A stretch of DNA of 6,742 bases, taken from positions 1 through 6,742 of the forward strand of contig JACPVK010000115.1 in assembly GCA_016191795.1 (NCBI GenBank). Reading direction: 5' to 3'. A program made the position numbers and the translations under genes. This stretch comes from Gammaproteobacteria bacterium (lineage in GTDB: Bacteria > Pseudomonadota > Gammaproteobacteria > SZUA-229). Below the pieces are notes generated by a model, which worked only from the letters and a program-made list of their open reading frames with translations, was not told the origin of the DNA and made no database searches. Positions 1 through 6,010 of this stretch are shown in pieces (the stretch's first letter is position 1; every line of letters begins with the position of its first letter).

Positions 1-64
1 CGTTAGCGAATGACGACAGTGCAATGTATAAACAAATAATCTGGCTTATTATTTTCATATTCAT
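1..64 (-). CDS. lolA: Probable LolA, outer-membrane lipoprotein carrier (N-terminus only)
   Basis: The first 21 codons of a minus-strand gene that runs off the left edge. The peptide begins MNMKIISQIICLYIALSSFA, a typical Sec signal peptide: a lysine near the start, a hydrophobic core, and a small-residue S-F-A ending as a cleavage site. The mature protein is not in view, so the name rests on position. In many gammaproteobacteria the gene directly after ftsK on the same strand is lolA, whose product is periplasmic and carries lipoproteins from the LolCDE complex to LolB. The start could be codon 1 (64) or the second Met (58); neither has a clear Shine-Dalgarno sequence. The gap from the ftsK stop is 74 bases and holds a REP hairpin, so cotranscription with ftsK is plausible. 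A different exported protein cannot be excluded. Confidence 0.6.
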   Translation of the reverse strand, partial: MNMKIISQIICLYIALSSFAN

Positions 65-93
65 GATTCAGGTTGGTTGCGTACTTCAAATTA

Positions 94-120
94 GTCGCGG
101 GCATGGCCCGCTCCCACAGG
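94..120 (-). repeat. REP sequence of Pseudomonas-like type between ftsK and lolA
   Basis: Read on the minus strand, this has a GTGGGA head followed by a perfect 6-bp stem GCGGGC/GCCCGC (106-111 and 97-102) with a 3-base loop, then GAC. A GTGG-type head next to a GC-rich hairpin is the hallmark of bacterial REP sequences mobilised by RAYT (REP-associated tyrosine) transposases. The GTGGGAGCGGGC...GCCCGCGA form closely resembles REPs familiar from Pseudomonas genomes. It lies 18 bases after the ftsK stop. It may modulate readthrough into lolA or stabilise the 3' end of the ftsK message; that role is inference. Confidence 0.7.
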
Positions 121-138
121 ATTTACCAGAATATAGTT

Positions 139-2478
139 TTAATATTCCGGCGGCGGCGGTGCCAGCACTTCACGCTGGCCATTATGTTGCACAGCACTGA
201 CCACACCGGCCGCTTCCATTTCTTCCACCATACGCGCAGCGCGGTTGTAACCGATTTTTAAACGACGTTGCACATATGAAATAGATGCCTTGCCGCTTTC
301 GGTCACAATTTTTACGGCTTCGTCATAGAGCACATCGGTCTCGGCGTTAGATTCATAGGGCGATGTTTCGCCCGGCAACACAACGCTGTCACTGCTGTCC
401 TTGAGTATCGACTCAATATAATTTGGACGGCCCTGCTGTTTCAGAAAATTCACCACGTTATGCACTTCATGGTCGGCGACGAATGCGCCGTGCACACGTT
501 CGGGAATACTGGTACCACCGGAGAGATACAACATATCACCGTGGCCGAGTAATTGTTCGGCACCCATTTGATCGAGAATGGTACGCGAATCCACCTTGGA
601 TGAAACCTGAAACGCAATACGACTGGGAATGTTGGCCTTGATCAAACCGGTAATCACATCCACCGACGGACGCTGCGTCGCCACAATTAAATGAATACCG
701 GATGCACGCGCCTTTTGTGCCAGGCGCGCGATGAGTTCTTCGATTTTTTTACCCACCACCATAATCAGGTCGGCGAATTCATCCACAATGATCACAATAT
801 ACGGCAGCGGTTTTAGAGTATCCGGTGTCGGGTTATCACCAATATGATCTTCGGGTTTAAATAACGGATCCGGAATGGGTTTACCGGCATCCATCGCATC
901 CTGCACCTTGCGGTTATAACCGGTGATATTACGCACACCCAGGGCCGCCATCAGTTTGTAACGGTTTTCCATTTCGCCAACACACCAGCGCAGGGCATTG
1001 GCGGCTTCGCTCATGTCGGTAACAACCGGTGTTAACAAATGCGGAATGTCATCGTAAATATTCAGTTCCAGCATTTTGGGATCGATCAGAATCAGGCGCA
1101 CATCCTGTGGGGTACTTTTAAATAACAAACTCATCAACATGGCATTGATGCCCACCGATTTACCGGAACCGGTGGTACCCGCCACCAGCAAATGCGGCAT
1201 GCGCGCCAGATCGGCCACCATGGGATTGCCGGAAATATCCTTACCCAGCGCCACGGTGAGCGGCGAGGTGGATTTGTCGTAGGCCTTGGACATGAGAATT
1301 TCGGAGAGTGAAACAATCTCACGATGTTCGTTGGGAATTTCCAGGCCAACATAGGTTTTACCGGGAATCACTTCGACAACACGCACACTCACAACAGAGA
1401 GTGATCGCGCCAGATCTTTTGACAGCGCCGTAATCTTGCTGGCTTTTACACCCGCCGCCGGTTGTAATTCAAAACGGGTAATCACCGGGCCGGGATGCAC
1501 CGCCACCACTTCCACTTCGATATTAAAATCGCGCAGTTTTATTTCCAGCAAACGCGACAGGGCTTCGAGTGCATCGGTGGATAAACCTTTGGTGGATTTA
1601 ACCGCTTCATCCAGTAAACGCAACGGCGGTAAACCAGTCGACGTGGCCGGTAAATCATCGAATAAGTTAATCTGTTTTTCTTTAACGTGACGCTCGGAAA
1701 TTTCCACTTTCTTGATCACCGGCTCAATGCGCACCGGCGCCTTGCGGGTTTCCTGTTTTTTCTGTTCCACCTTCACCGCTTCCTCGCGATGATGACGCGC
1801 CTGTTCACCTTCCTGTTTATCCTGACGCATTTCGATACGTTGCTGAATACGGCTGTGTATCCAGTCGTACACCGCGAGCGCTCCCATGCCCACCAGATCC
1901 ATGACACCCAGCCACGACAAACCGGTAAACAGGGTGACACCGGCCAGAAACACCGCCAGCAATAACAGGCTGGAACCGAGCAGGCCCAGGCCACTGGCCA
2001 GTAAATCGCCCAGCCAGCGGCCAAATATGCCGCCGCCATCCACCGGCATCACGCCGGTTGCCAGCGCAAAATGTAAACTCGCCAGCGCGCAACCCGAAGC
2101 CAGGGTTACAAAAAAGCCACCCCAGCGTATGCCAAGGATGCGGTAATTGGCGTCCTCTTCCTTGCGACCACGCAGCACCAGCCAGCCGCTGAAGGCGATC
2201 ATCACCGGCAATAAAAACGCCAGAAAACCAAACAGGTAAAACAGTACATCGGCAACCCAGGCACCGATGGAGCCAGTGGCGTTATGCACCACATCGCGCG
2301 GGCCGACATAGGACCAGCCCGGATCATCAATATGGTAGGTAAACAGGGCCGCGAACAAAAACGCCGACATCGCCAGCAACACCAGCAGGCCAGCCTCGCG
2401 TAAGCCACGACTGACATGAATGGTAAGGCCGGAGAATCTGGAAGGTTGATTGCTGGTGGTGCGACGAGCCTGGGACAC
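139..2478 (-). CDS. ftsK: DNA translocase FtsK
   Basis: Septum-anchored ATPase that pumps DNA at division and activates XerCD recombination at dif to resolve chromosome dimers. The 779-aa protein has an N-terminal membrane domain with about four hydrophobic segments (roughly 28-49, 74-102, 119-141 and 165-190). A short charged linker (about 208-290, rich in K/E/R/Q) follows, then the alpha/beta motor. Walker A is GTTGSGKS (434-441), Walker B is IVIIVDEFADL (561-571, D566/E567), and ATQRPS lies at 600-605. A C-terminal winged-helix gamma domain (about 715-775, with NRAARMVEEMEAAGVV) would read KOPS and contact XerD. The linker is far shorter than that of E. coli FtsK (about 1,330 aa in total), but compact FtsK proteins are common. 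The GTG start is set by an AAGGA six bases upstream. It has its own TATAAT promoter, so expression need not depend on vapBC. The stop is TAA. Confidence 0.97.
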   Translation of the reverse strand: MSQARRTTSNQPSRFSGLTIHVSRGLREAGLLVLLAMSAFLFAALFTYHIDDPGWSYVGPRDVVHNATGSIGAWVADVLFYLFGFLAFLLPVMIAFSGWLVLRGRKEEDANYRILGIRWGGFFVTLASGCALASLHFALATGVMPVDGGGIFGRWLGDLLASGLGLLGSSLLLLAVFLAGVTLFTGLSWLGVMDLVGMGALAVYDWIHSRIQQRIEMRQDKQEGEQARHHREEAVKVEQKKQETRKAPVRIEPVIKKVEISERHVKEKQINLFDDLPATSTGLPPLRLLDEAVKSTKGLSTDALEALSRLLEIKLRDFNIEVEVVAVHPGPVITRFELQPAAGVKASKITALSKDLARSLSVVSVRVVEVIPGKTYVGLEIPNEHREIVSLSEILMSKAYDKSTSPLTVALGKDISGNPMVADLARMPHLLVAGTTGSGKSVGINAMLMSLLFKSTPQDVRLILIDPKMLELNIYDDIPHLLTPVVTDMSEAANALRWCVGEMENRYKLMAALGVRNITGYNRKVQDAMDAGKPIPDPLFKPEDHIGDNPTPDTLKPLPYIVIIVDEFADLIMVVGKKIEELIARLAQKARASGIHLIVATQRPSVDVITGLIKANIPSRIAFQVSSKVDSRTILDQMGAEQLLGHGDMLYLSGGTSIPERVHGAFVADHEVHNVVNFLKQQGRPNYIESILKDSSDSVVLPGETSPYESNAETDVLYDEAVKIVTESGKASISYVQRRLKIGYNRAARMVEEMEAAGVVSAVQHNGQREVLAPPPPEY

Positions 2479-2484
2479 GCGGTT

Positions 2485-2489
2485 TCCTT
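2485..2489 (-). promoter_or_regulatory. Ribosome binding site deciding the ftsK GTG start
   Basis: AAGGA on the minus strand, six bases before the GTG at 2478. It favours this GTG over an upstream out-of-frame ATG (2495), which has no Shine-Dalgarno sequence and would read a different frame. Confidence 0.75.
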
Positions 2490-2510
2490 GGGCATTTTTT
2501 AATGCGGGAG

Positions 2511-2538
2511 ATTATACCTGATTGAACAAGACCGTCAG
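2511..2538 (-). promoter_or_regulatory. Predicted sigma70 promoter of ftsK
   Basis: On the minus strand a perfect TATAAT -10 box (2511-2516) is preceded, after 16 bases, by CTGACG (2533-2538), a 4-of-6 match to TTGACA. Transcription would start near 2504, about 25 bases before the ftsK GTG. The promoter lies in the 103-base gap between the vapC stop and ftsK, so ftsK can be transcribed independently of the toxin-antitoxin pair. Confidence 0.6.
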
Positions 2539-2555
2539 GGTTGGGTGCATGTTAA

Positions 2556-2574
2556 TCTCAATACAATACTGAGA
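2556..2574 (-). terminator. Weak hairpin after vapC, possible terminator
   Basis: A 19-base near-palindrome with arms TCTCAGTA and TATTGAGA around a TTG loop (minus strand), seven Watson-Crick pairs plus one G-U. It begins 7 bases after the vapC stop. Only TTAA follows, not a real U-tract, so intrinsic termination would be weak. It could instead protect the 3' end of the vapBC message. Confidence 0.3.
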
Positions 2575-2581
2575 CCCTCAT

Positions 2582-3013
2582 TCAAATCACATGCAATGTT
2601 TTGGCACCGTCTCGCACGGCATCAACCACCAGTCTGCGGTCAAAGGTGGCCAATTTGCCACCATGTGCCTGCGCCAATGCCAGCAAATAACTGTCTGTCA
2701 CTTGCCCGTGAGTTAACAATCGGCTGGCATCGATCCGTCCAGGGTCCGTCAAGCTGATATCATCCGGCCAAAAACAGTGACCCACCAAACCACGCAACCC
2801 CGCCAGAATACCCGCCACAGCGGCCGGTGTGCCCGGAGAACTGGGATAACGCGGATGCCCCACAATACGCAACAAGCCATTCTCGGTAAGTGGGCAGGTT
2901 GCCCAGGATTTATGCCCCTGTTTGGCGAACCACTCATGAGCTGCCTCATGTTGCACATGTGCGGGGTCAACCAGGGATATCAACACATTCACATCCAGTA
3001 AATAGGTCGTCAA
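2582..3013 (-). CDS. vapC: PIN-domain ribonuclease toxin, VapC family
   Basis: Toxin of a type II toxin-antitoxin pair. PIN-domain VapC proteins are metal-dependent RNases that cut specific RNAs such as tRNA or rRNA loops when the antitoxin is lost. The 143-aa protein has the expected acidic set: D7 in YLLDVNVLI, E44 in LTENGLLR, D107 in VTDSYLLALA, and D125 in LATFDRR, so the active site looks intact. The start is TTG at 3013. An in-frame TGA lies nine bases upstream and the catalytic D7 follows almost at once, so no other start fits. The TTG overlaps the antitoxin TGA in the string TTGA, which suggests translational coupling. The RNA target cannot be predicted. Confidence 0.9.
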   Translation of the reverse strand: MTTYLLDVNVLISLVDPAHVQHEAAHEWFAKQGHKSWATCPLTENGLLRIVGHPRYPSSPGTPAAVAGILAGLRGLVGHCFWPDDISLTDPGRIDASRLLTHGQVTDSYLLALAQAHGGKLATFDRRLVVDAVRDGAKTLHVI

Positions 3014-3237
3014 GGCAGTTCATCTCGTAGCTGATTAACCAGTTCAGGCGTCACCGGCGCGGCATCTTCACGCTGAGGCAATAAAGGAATGCCATTGCGA
3101 ACCGCACTTCCTGGTTCACGGCGCAAAGCGTGCCGGGCCAGCTCCGAAATCACCTCGCCCACCGTTTTATGTTGCCGGGACGCCAGACTTTTGGCCGCCG
3201 CCAGCACATCATCTTCAATGGTCAGGGTAGTACGCAT
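3010..3237 (-). CDS. vapB: Ribbon-helix-helix antitoxin, VapB-like
   Basis: Antitoxin partner of the downstream PIN toxin, 75 aa. The N-terminus MRTTLTIEDDVLAAAKSLA is a short DNA-binding beta strand leading into a helix, followed by HKTVGEVISELARHALRR. This is the ribbon-helix-helix fold that dimerises and binds its own promoter. The C-terminal half (about 42-75, including IPLLPQRE and VTPELVNQLRDELP) should wrap around and block the toxin. The start was put at 3237 rather than the in-frame ATG at 3258, because GGAG lies six bases before 3237 and the family normally begins at MRTTLTI. Its stop overlaps the vapC start by four bases. Autoregulation through the upstream palindrome is likely but inferred. 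Confidence 0.88.
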   Translation of the reverse strand: MRTTLTIEDDVLAAAKSLASRQHKTVGEVISELARHALRREPGSAVRNGIPLLPQREDAAPVTPELVNQLRDELP

Positions 3238-3243
3238 AGGGGT

Positions 3244-3247
3244 CTCC
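3244..3247 (-). promoter_or_regulatory. Ribosome binding site of the vapB antitoxin
   Basis: GGAG on the minus strand, six bases before the ATG at 3237. It lies inside the longer reading frame that would begin at 3258, which argues against that longer start. Confidence 0.7.
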
Positions 3248-3270
3248 ACATCAATCATCTGTCATCAAAC

Positions 3271-3300
3271 ATCATGCATCAGATGCCATAATCAAGTCAA
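3271..3300 (-). promoter_or_regulatory. Candidate vapBC promoter with embedded operator palindrome
   Basis: On the minus strand TTGACT (3295-3300, 5 of 6 to the -35 consensus) is followed after 18 bases by CATGAT (3271-3276, 4 of 6 to TATAAT). Transcription would start near 3263, about 26 bases before the antitoxin ATG. The spacer contains the perfect palindrome GCATC-A-GATGC (3276-3286). A dimeric antitoxin bound there would block RNA polymerase, as in other autoregulated VapBC operons. The -10 match is modest. Confidence 0.38.
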
Positions 3301-3376
3301 ATCACCCAACAAACCTCATCTCTGTAGCCGATTGATATGGTGAGAATATGCAGCTACGAGACAGACTCACTAGAAG

Positions 3377-3395
3377 CAACCCGATATGCGGGTTG
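3377..3395 (-). terminator. Hairpin downstream of ald, possible terminator
   Basis: Perfect 7-bp stem CAACCCG/CGGGTTG with a 5-base loop, starting 28 bases beyond the ald stop on the minus strand. No strong T-run follows (CTTCTAG), so it is either a weak or Rho-assisted terminator or a structural repeat. It separates ald from the vapBC promoter. The rest of the 3238-3423 gap holds the vapBC promoter and a weak GTAGC/GCTAC inverted repeat (3324-3328 and 3353-3357). Confidence 0.35.
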
Positions 3396-3423
3396 AGACC
3401 TGAGGCGCGAGATTGAGCAGTAC

Positions 3424-4491
3424 CTACGCCAGTGCCTGCTCAATGAGGGGATTGTCGATCTTGCCATCGCGGATGTTGATGCCATCCTGTAAATCTTTTT
3501 CCAGTGCCCAGCCGGGTTTGGCGAGGCGTTGCACGTAAGGCGAGATTACCGCTGACAAAGCCTGCGATGATGTACGCGGTACGGCGCCCGGCATATTGGT
3601 GACGCCAAAGTGCACCACGCCGTATTCAACATAGGTGGGGTTGGCGTAATCGGTGGCACGGGTGGTTTCCACACAACCGCCCTGGTCGACAGAAATATCG
3701 ATTATCACGCTGCCCGGCTGCATGGTCTTTACCATGTCGCGGGTCACGATGCGCGGTGCGTGCAAGCCGGGTAACAGTACAGCGCCGATTAATAAATCCG
3801 CCTTGCTCACCGCCTCGGCAATAGTGTGATGGTAAGCATAGAGTGCGGCAATGTTGGGTGAGTACTGATGCAGGGCTTCCAGCCTTGCCGGATTTTTATC
3901 GAACACGGTGACGCGAGCGCCCAGATCACTGGCCAGCCTGGCTGCGGCACCGCCTGCCCGGCCCGCACCCAGTACTACCACGCGGCCGCGATCTGCCAGG
4001 GTCAATCCGCCCAGCATGATGCCGCGTCCACCTTGCGGCCCATGTAAAAGATGCGTGCCAATCTGGATGGATAACCGCCCGGCAATATCACTCATCGGTG
4101 CCAGCAATGGCAAATGGCCATGCTGATCGGTGACGGTTTCAAAGGCCACCGCGGTCAGGCCGATCTGGCAAAGCTGTTTTGCCAGCTCGACATTGGCAGC
4201 CAGATGCAAATAACAAAACATCAAATGATCCTTACGCAAGTGTTGCAAATCACCTTTGAGAGGCTCTTTCACCTTAACGATAAGCTGGGTCTGGCCGTAA
4301 AGCGAGGCGGCATCCACGGCAATGTGTACGCCCTGTGCCCGGTAATCATCATCCGTATAACCACTCAGCACTCCGGCACCGGTCTGCACCCAGACATCGT
4401 TACCTTGCTTGATAAGATCGGCACAGGCCGCCGGTATCAGCCCTACCCGGCCTTCCAGAGTTTTTATTTCCTTCGGTACACCAATTTTCAT
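3424..4491 (-). CDS. ald: Alanine dehydrogenase
   Basis: NAD-dependent L-alanine dehydrogenase, interconverting L-alanine and pyruvate plus ammonium in the cytoplasm. The 355-aa protein begins MKIGVPKEIKTLEGRVGLIP, the family's N-terminus. Key residues fall at the positions known from Bacillus and Mycobacterium Ald: R15 and K75 (IVKVKEP) for pyruvate, H96 (FCYLHLAA) catalytic, GAGRAG (175-180) as the Rossmann nucleotide loop, and D198 (VTVFDKN) explaining NAD over NADP. D269 in ISVDQGGCVETT matches the catalytic Asp usually numbered 270. The frame is open to an ATG at 4548, but those 19 extra codons are unlike the family, so the start was set at 4491; only a weak GGGA precedes it. The family normally forms hexamers. 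It is divergent from trxB across a region carrying a MITE-like element. The stop is TAG. Confidence 0.95.
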   Translation of the reverse strand: MKIGVPKEIKTLEGRVGLIPAACADLIKQGNDVWVQTGAGVLSGYTDDDYRAQGVHIAVDAASLYGQTQLIVKVKEPLKGDLQHLRKDHLMFCYLHLAANVELAKQLCQIGLTAVAFETVTDQHGHLPLLAPMSDIAGRLSIQIGTHLLHGPQGGRGIMLGGLTLADRGRVVVLGAGRAGGAAARLASDLGARVTVFDKNPARLEALHQYSPNIAALYAYHHTIAEAVSKADLLIGAVLLPGLHAPRIVTRDMVKTMQPGSVIIDISVDQGGCVETTRATDYANPTYVEYGVVHFGVTNMPGAVPRTSSQALSAVISPYVQRLAKPGWALEKDLQDGINIRDGKIDNPLIEQALA

Positions 4492-4810
4492 ATTAAGGAT
4501 CCCAAAATGTTGTGTTAGTAGTGTATGACATGATGCACGGTTTACCATGCCCCTGTTATGGCTCCAATATATTCATAGTTTGTGAACCCGGATGTTTCAT
4601 GAATTCACGTGATGATCGCGCAGGCCATGGATACTTATTGGGTTTTGTAGGGGAACTTTGAGAAAGAGTGGCGTAGTGATTCATACGCCCGACTGAACAA
4701 AATTCTCATACGAAACAAAAGACCAGCGAGCACACGTGCCAATTTATGAAACATCCGGGTTAAGATAGTGCCATTCATTTTCGCTTACGCTAATTACGGA
4801 GAAGTATTCA
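4492..4810. other. ald-trxB divergent intergenic region
   Basis: The 319-base gap must hold the start signals of both ald and trxB. Its middle (4585-4761) is a MITE-like element, leaving about 93 bases on the ald side and 49 on the trxB side. No convincing -35/-10 pair was found in either flank. TAAGAT at 4761-4766, at the right edge of the element, is a possible -10 for trxB but lacks a good -35. The trxB ribosome binding site is GGAG at 4798-4801, nine bases before the ATG. Confidence 0.5.
4585..4761. mobile_element. MITE-like non-autonomous element with 21-bp terminal inverted repeats
   Basis: The ends, 4585-4605 and 4741-4761, are inverted copies matching at 20 of 21 positions. The left end starts AACCCGGATGTTTCAT; the only mismatch is G4601. 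The similarity continues inward to CACGTG on both sides (4606-4611 and 4733-4738), offset by two bases. Roughly concentric shorter inverted repeats lie inside: TGAGAA/TTCTCA at 4659 and 4703, and GGCGTA/TACGCC at 4670 and 4684. The whole unit can therefore fold into a long imperfect hairpin. It has no transposase or credible reading frame. If the true ends are CCCGG/CCGGG, the flanks are TGAA and TTAA, perhaps a decayed TTAA target duplication. The parent transposon family is not established. Confidence 0.75.
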
Positions 4811-5773
4811 ATGAGCAACACCAAACACTGCCGTCTGTTAATTCTTGGCTCAGGCCCGGCCGGCTACACCGCCGCCGTGTATGCGGCACGCGCCAACCTC
4901 AAACCGGTATTGATCACCGGTCTGGAAATGGGTGGCCAGCTCACCACTACAACCGAAGTCGACAACTGGCCGGGCGATGATGCCGGCGTACAGGGCCCGG
5001 AATTGATGGAGCGCATGAAAAAACATGCCGAGCGTTTCGGTACCGAAGTTATTTTTGATCATATTCACACCACGCAGCTCAAACAAAAACCTTTTAAGCT
5101 GACGGGTGATTCGGGTGAATACACCTGCGATGCGCTTATTATCGCCACGGGCGCCAGTGCCAAATACCTGGGCATACCTTCCGAAGAAAAATTCAAGGGC
5201 AAGGGCGTATCGGCCTGCGCCACCTGCGACGGCTTTTTTTATCGCGGCCAGAAAGTAGCCGTTATCGGCGGTGGCAACACCGCCGTGGAAGAAGCCCTGT
5301 ATCTGGCCAATATTGCCAGCCATGTAACGGTTGTGCACCGTCGTGACAGTTTCCGTTCCGAAAAAATTCTCGCCGACCGTTTGAAAGAACGCGCTGTTAA
5401 CGGCAATGTGACGATTGAATGGTTTCATGAGATGGATGAAATCCTGGGCGACAAGAGCGGCGTTAACGGTATTCGCATCAAAAACACAAAAGACGGCAGT
5501 ACCAAAAATATTGACGTAACCGGCGTATTTATCGCCATTGGCCACGCACCCAACACCAGTATCTTTGAAGGCCAGCTGGACATGCACGGCGGTTATATCA
5601 AAGTAAAAACCGGCTCTGATGGCGGCGCCACTTCCACCAGCATACCCGGCGTATTTGCAGCCGGCGATGTCAGTGATCATATTTATCGTCAGGCCATTAC
5701 CTCTGCCGGTACCGGCTGTATGGCTGCACTGGATGCGGATAAATATCTGGATGCGCTGGCGGCGAAAAAATAA
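4811..5773 (+). CDS. trxB: Thioredoxin reductase
   Basis: Flavoprotein that reduces thioredoxin with NADPH, the cytoplasmic source of reducing power for disulfide reduction, ribonucleotide reductase and peroxide defence. The 320-aa length is usual for the low-molecular-weight bacterial type. The FAD-binding motif is GSGPAG (13-18). The redox-active disulfide is C136-A-T-C139 in SACATCDGFF. The NADPH domain has GGGNTAVEEAL (153-163) and HRRDSFR (176-182), whose arginines contact the 2'-phosphate. The C-terminal FAD motif is FAAGDV (282-287), followed by YRQAITSAGTGCMAALDAD, a strongly conserved family stretch. The ATG is preceded by GGAG at nine bases. The gene is divergent from ald, and a repeat-derived hairpin about 110 bases after its stop may end transcription. 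A long antisense reading frame (4850-5836) is a shadow of this gene. Confidence 0.98.
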   Translation: MSNTKHCRLLILGSGPAGYTAAVYAARANLKPVLITGLEMGGQLTTTTEVDNWPGDDAGVQGPELMERMKKHAERFGTEVIFDHIHTTQLKQKPFKLTGDSGEYTCDALIIATGASAKYLGIPSEEKFKGKGVSACATCDGFFYRGQKVAVIGGGNTAVEEALYLANIASHVTVVHRRDSFRSEKILADRLKERAVNGNVTIEWFHEMDEILGDKSGVNGIRIKNTKDGSTKNIDVTGVFIAIGHAPNTSIFEGQLDMHGGYIKVKTGSDGGATSTSIPGVFAAGDVSDHIYRQAITSAGTGCMAALDADKYLDALAAKK

Positions 5774-5781
5774 AAGCATTA

Positions 5782-5801
5782 TCCGCAAATGAACGCAAAT
5801 G
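5782..5801 (-). repeat. Left decamer array, two units
   Basis: Reads TCCGCAAATGAACGCAAATG on the plus strand, i.e. two tandem CATTTGCG-type decamers on the minus strand. It is the exact reverse complement of 6021-6040 and lies 8 bases after the trxB stop. Confidence 0.85.
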
Positions 5802-5877
5802 GGATAAAAGATTATTGTTTTTTTGTTTACAGCCATTTGTTCAATATTTTCCAGGCTTGTATGTCAGTATTTGCTGT

Positions 5878-5904
5878 GCTTGTGGGTCGGCCTTCAGGCT
5901 GACT
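5878..5904 (+). repeat. REP-like unit, left half of an inverted pair
   Basis: GCTTGTGGG head followed by a 7-bp stem GTCGGCC/GGCTGAC (one G-T pair) and a TTCA loop. Head and hairpin layout match the unit at 5935-5962 read on the other strand. The GTGGG head is shared with the REP at 94-120, although the stems differ. Confidence 0.7.
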
Positions 5905-5910
5905 CTTTTT
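5886..5910 (+). terminator. Probable trxB terminator formed by the REP hairpin
   Basis: Stem GTCGGCC, loop TTCA, stem GGCTGAC, then TCTTTTT on the plus strand: a GC-rich hairpin plus a T-run, as in intrinsic terminators. It starts 112 bases after the trxB stop with no other good hairpin and T-run between, and would limit readthrough into the next gene. Confidence 0.5.
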
Positions 5911-5934
5911 ATCTGTGACGCATGTCGTAACAGC

Positions 5935-5962
5935 GTTGCCCTGAAGGGCAACCCACAAAAGC
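5935..5962 (-). repeat. REP-like unit, right half of an inverted pair
   Basis: Read on the minus strand: GCTTTTGTGGG followed by a perfect 7-bp hairpin, GTTGCCC/GGGCAAC with a TTCA loop. It shares the head and loop with 5878-5904 but faces the opposite way, 30 bases apart. Two stem sides changed together (GTCGGCC versus GTTGCCC), which suggests the hairpin itself is under selection. Confidence 0.7.
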
Positions 5963-6010
5963 AAATTTGTCATAACAACCGAGCACGCTGTTATCATTAA
6001 GAAAGCTTTT

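Noticed and set aside
2202..2495. 97-codon frame starting at an ATG 17 bases upstream of the ftsK GTG
   Set aside because: Out of frame with ftsK, without its own Shine-Dalgarno sequence; the AAGGA serves the GTG.
3238..3258. Seven-codon extension of the antitoxin from the ATG at 3258
   Set aside because: The GGAG for the ATG at 3237 lies inside it, and homologues begin at MRTTLTI.
4114..4518. 134-codon plus-strand frame opposite ald
   Set aside because: Antisense to conserved ald codons, with no family resemblance.
4492..4548. 19-codon N-terminal extension of ald from the ATG at 4548
   Set aside because: The family starts at MKIGVPKEIK, and key residues match family numbering only with the start at 4491.
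4850..5836. 328-codon open frame antisense to trxB
   Set aside because: It lies almost wholly opposite trxB, whose protein is unmistakable, and its translation has no recognisable domain. It is a codon-composition shadow.
5815..6000. 61-codon frame inside the composite repeat element
   Set aside because: It runs through both REP hairpins, has no ribosome binding site, and its peptide resembles no known family.
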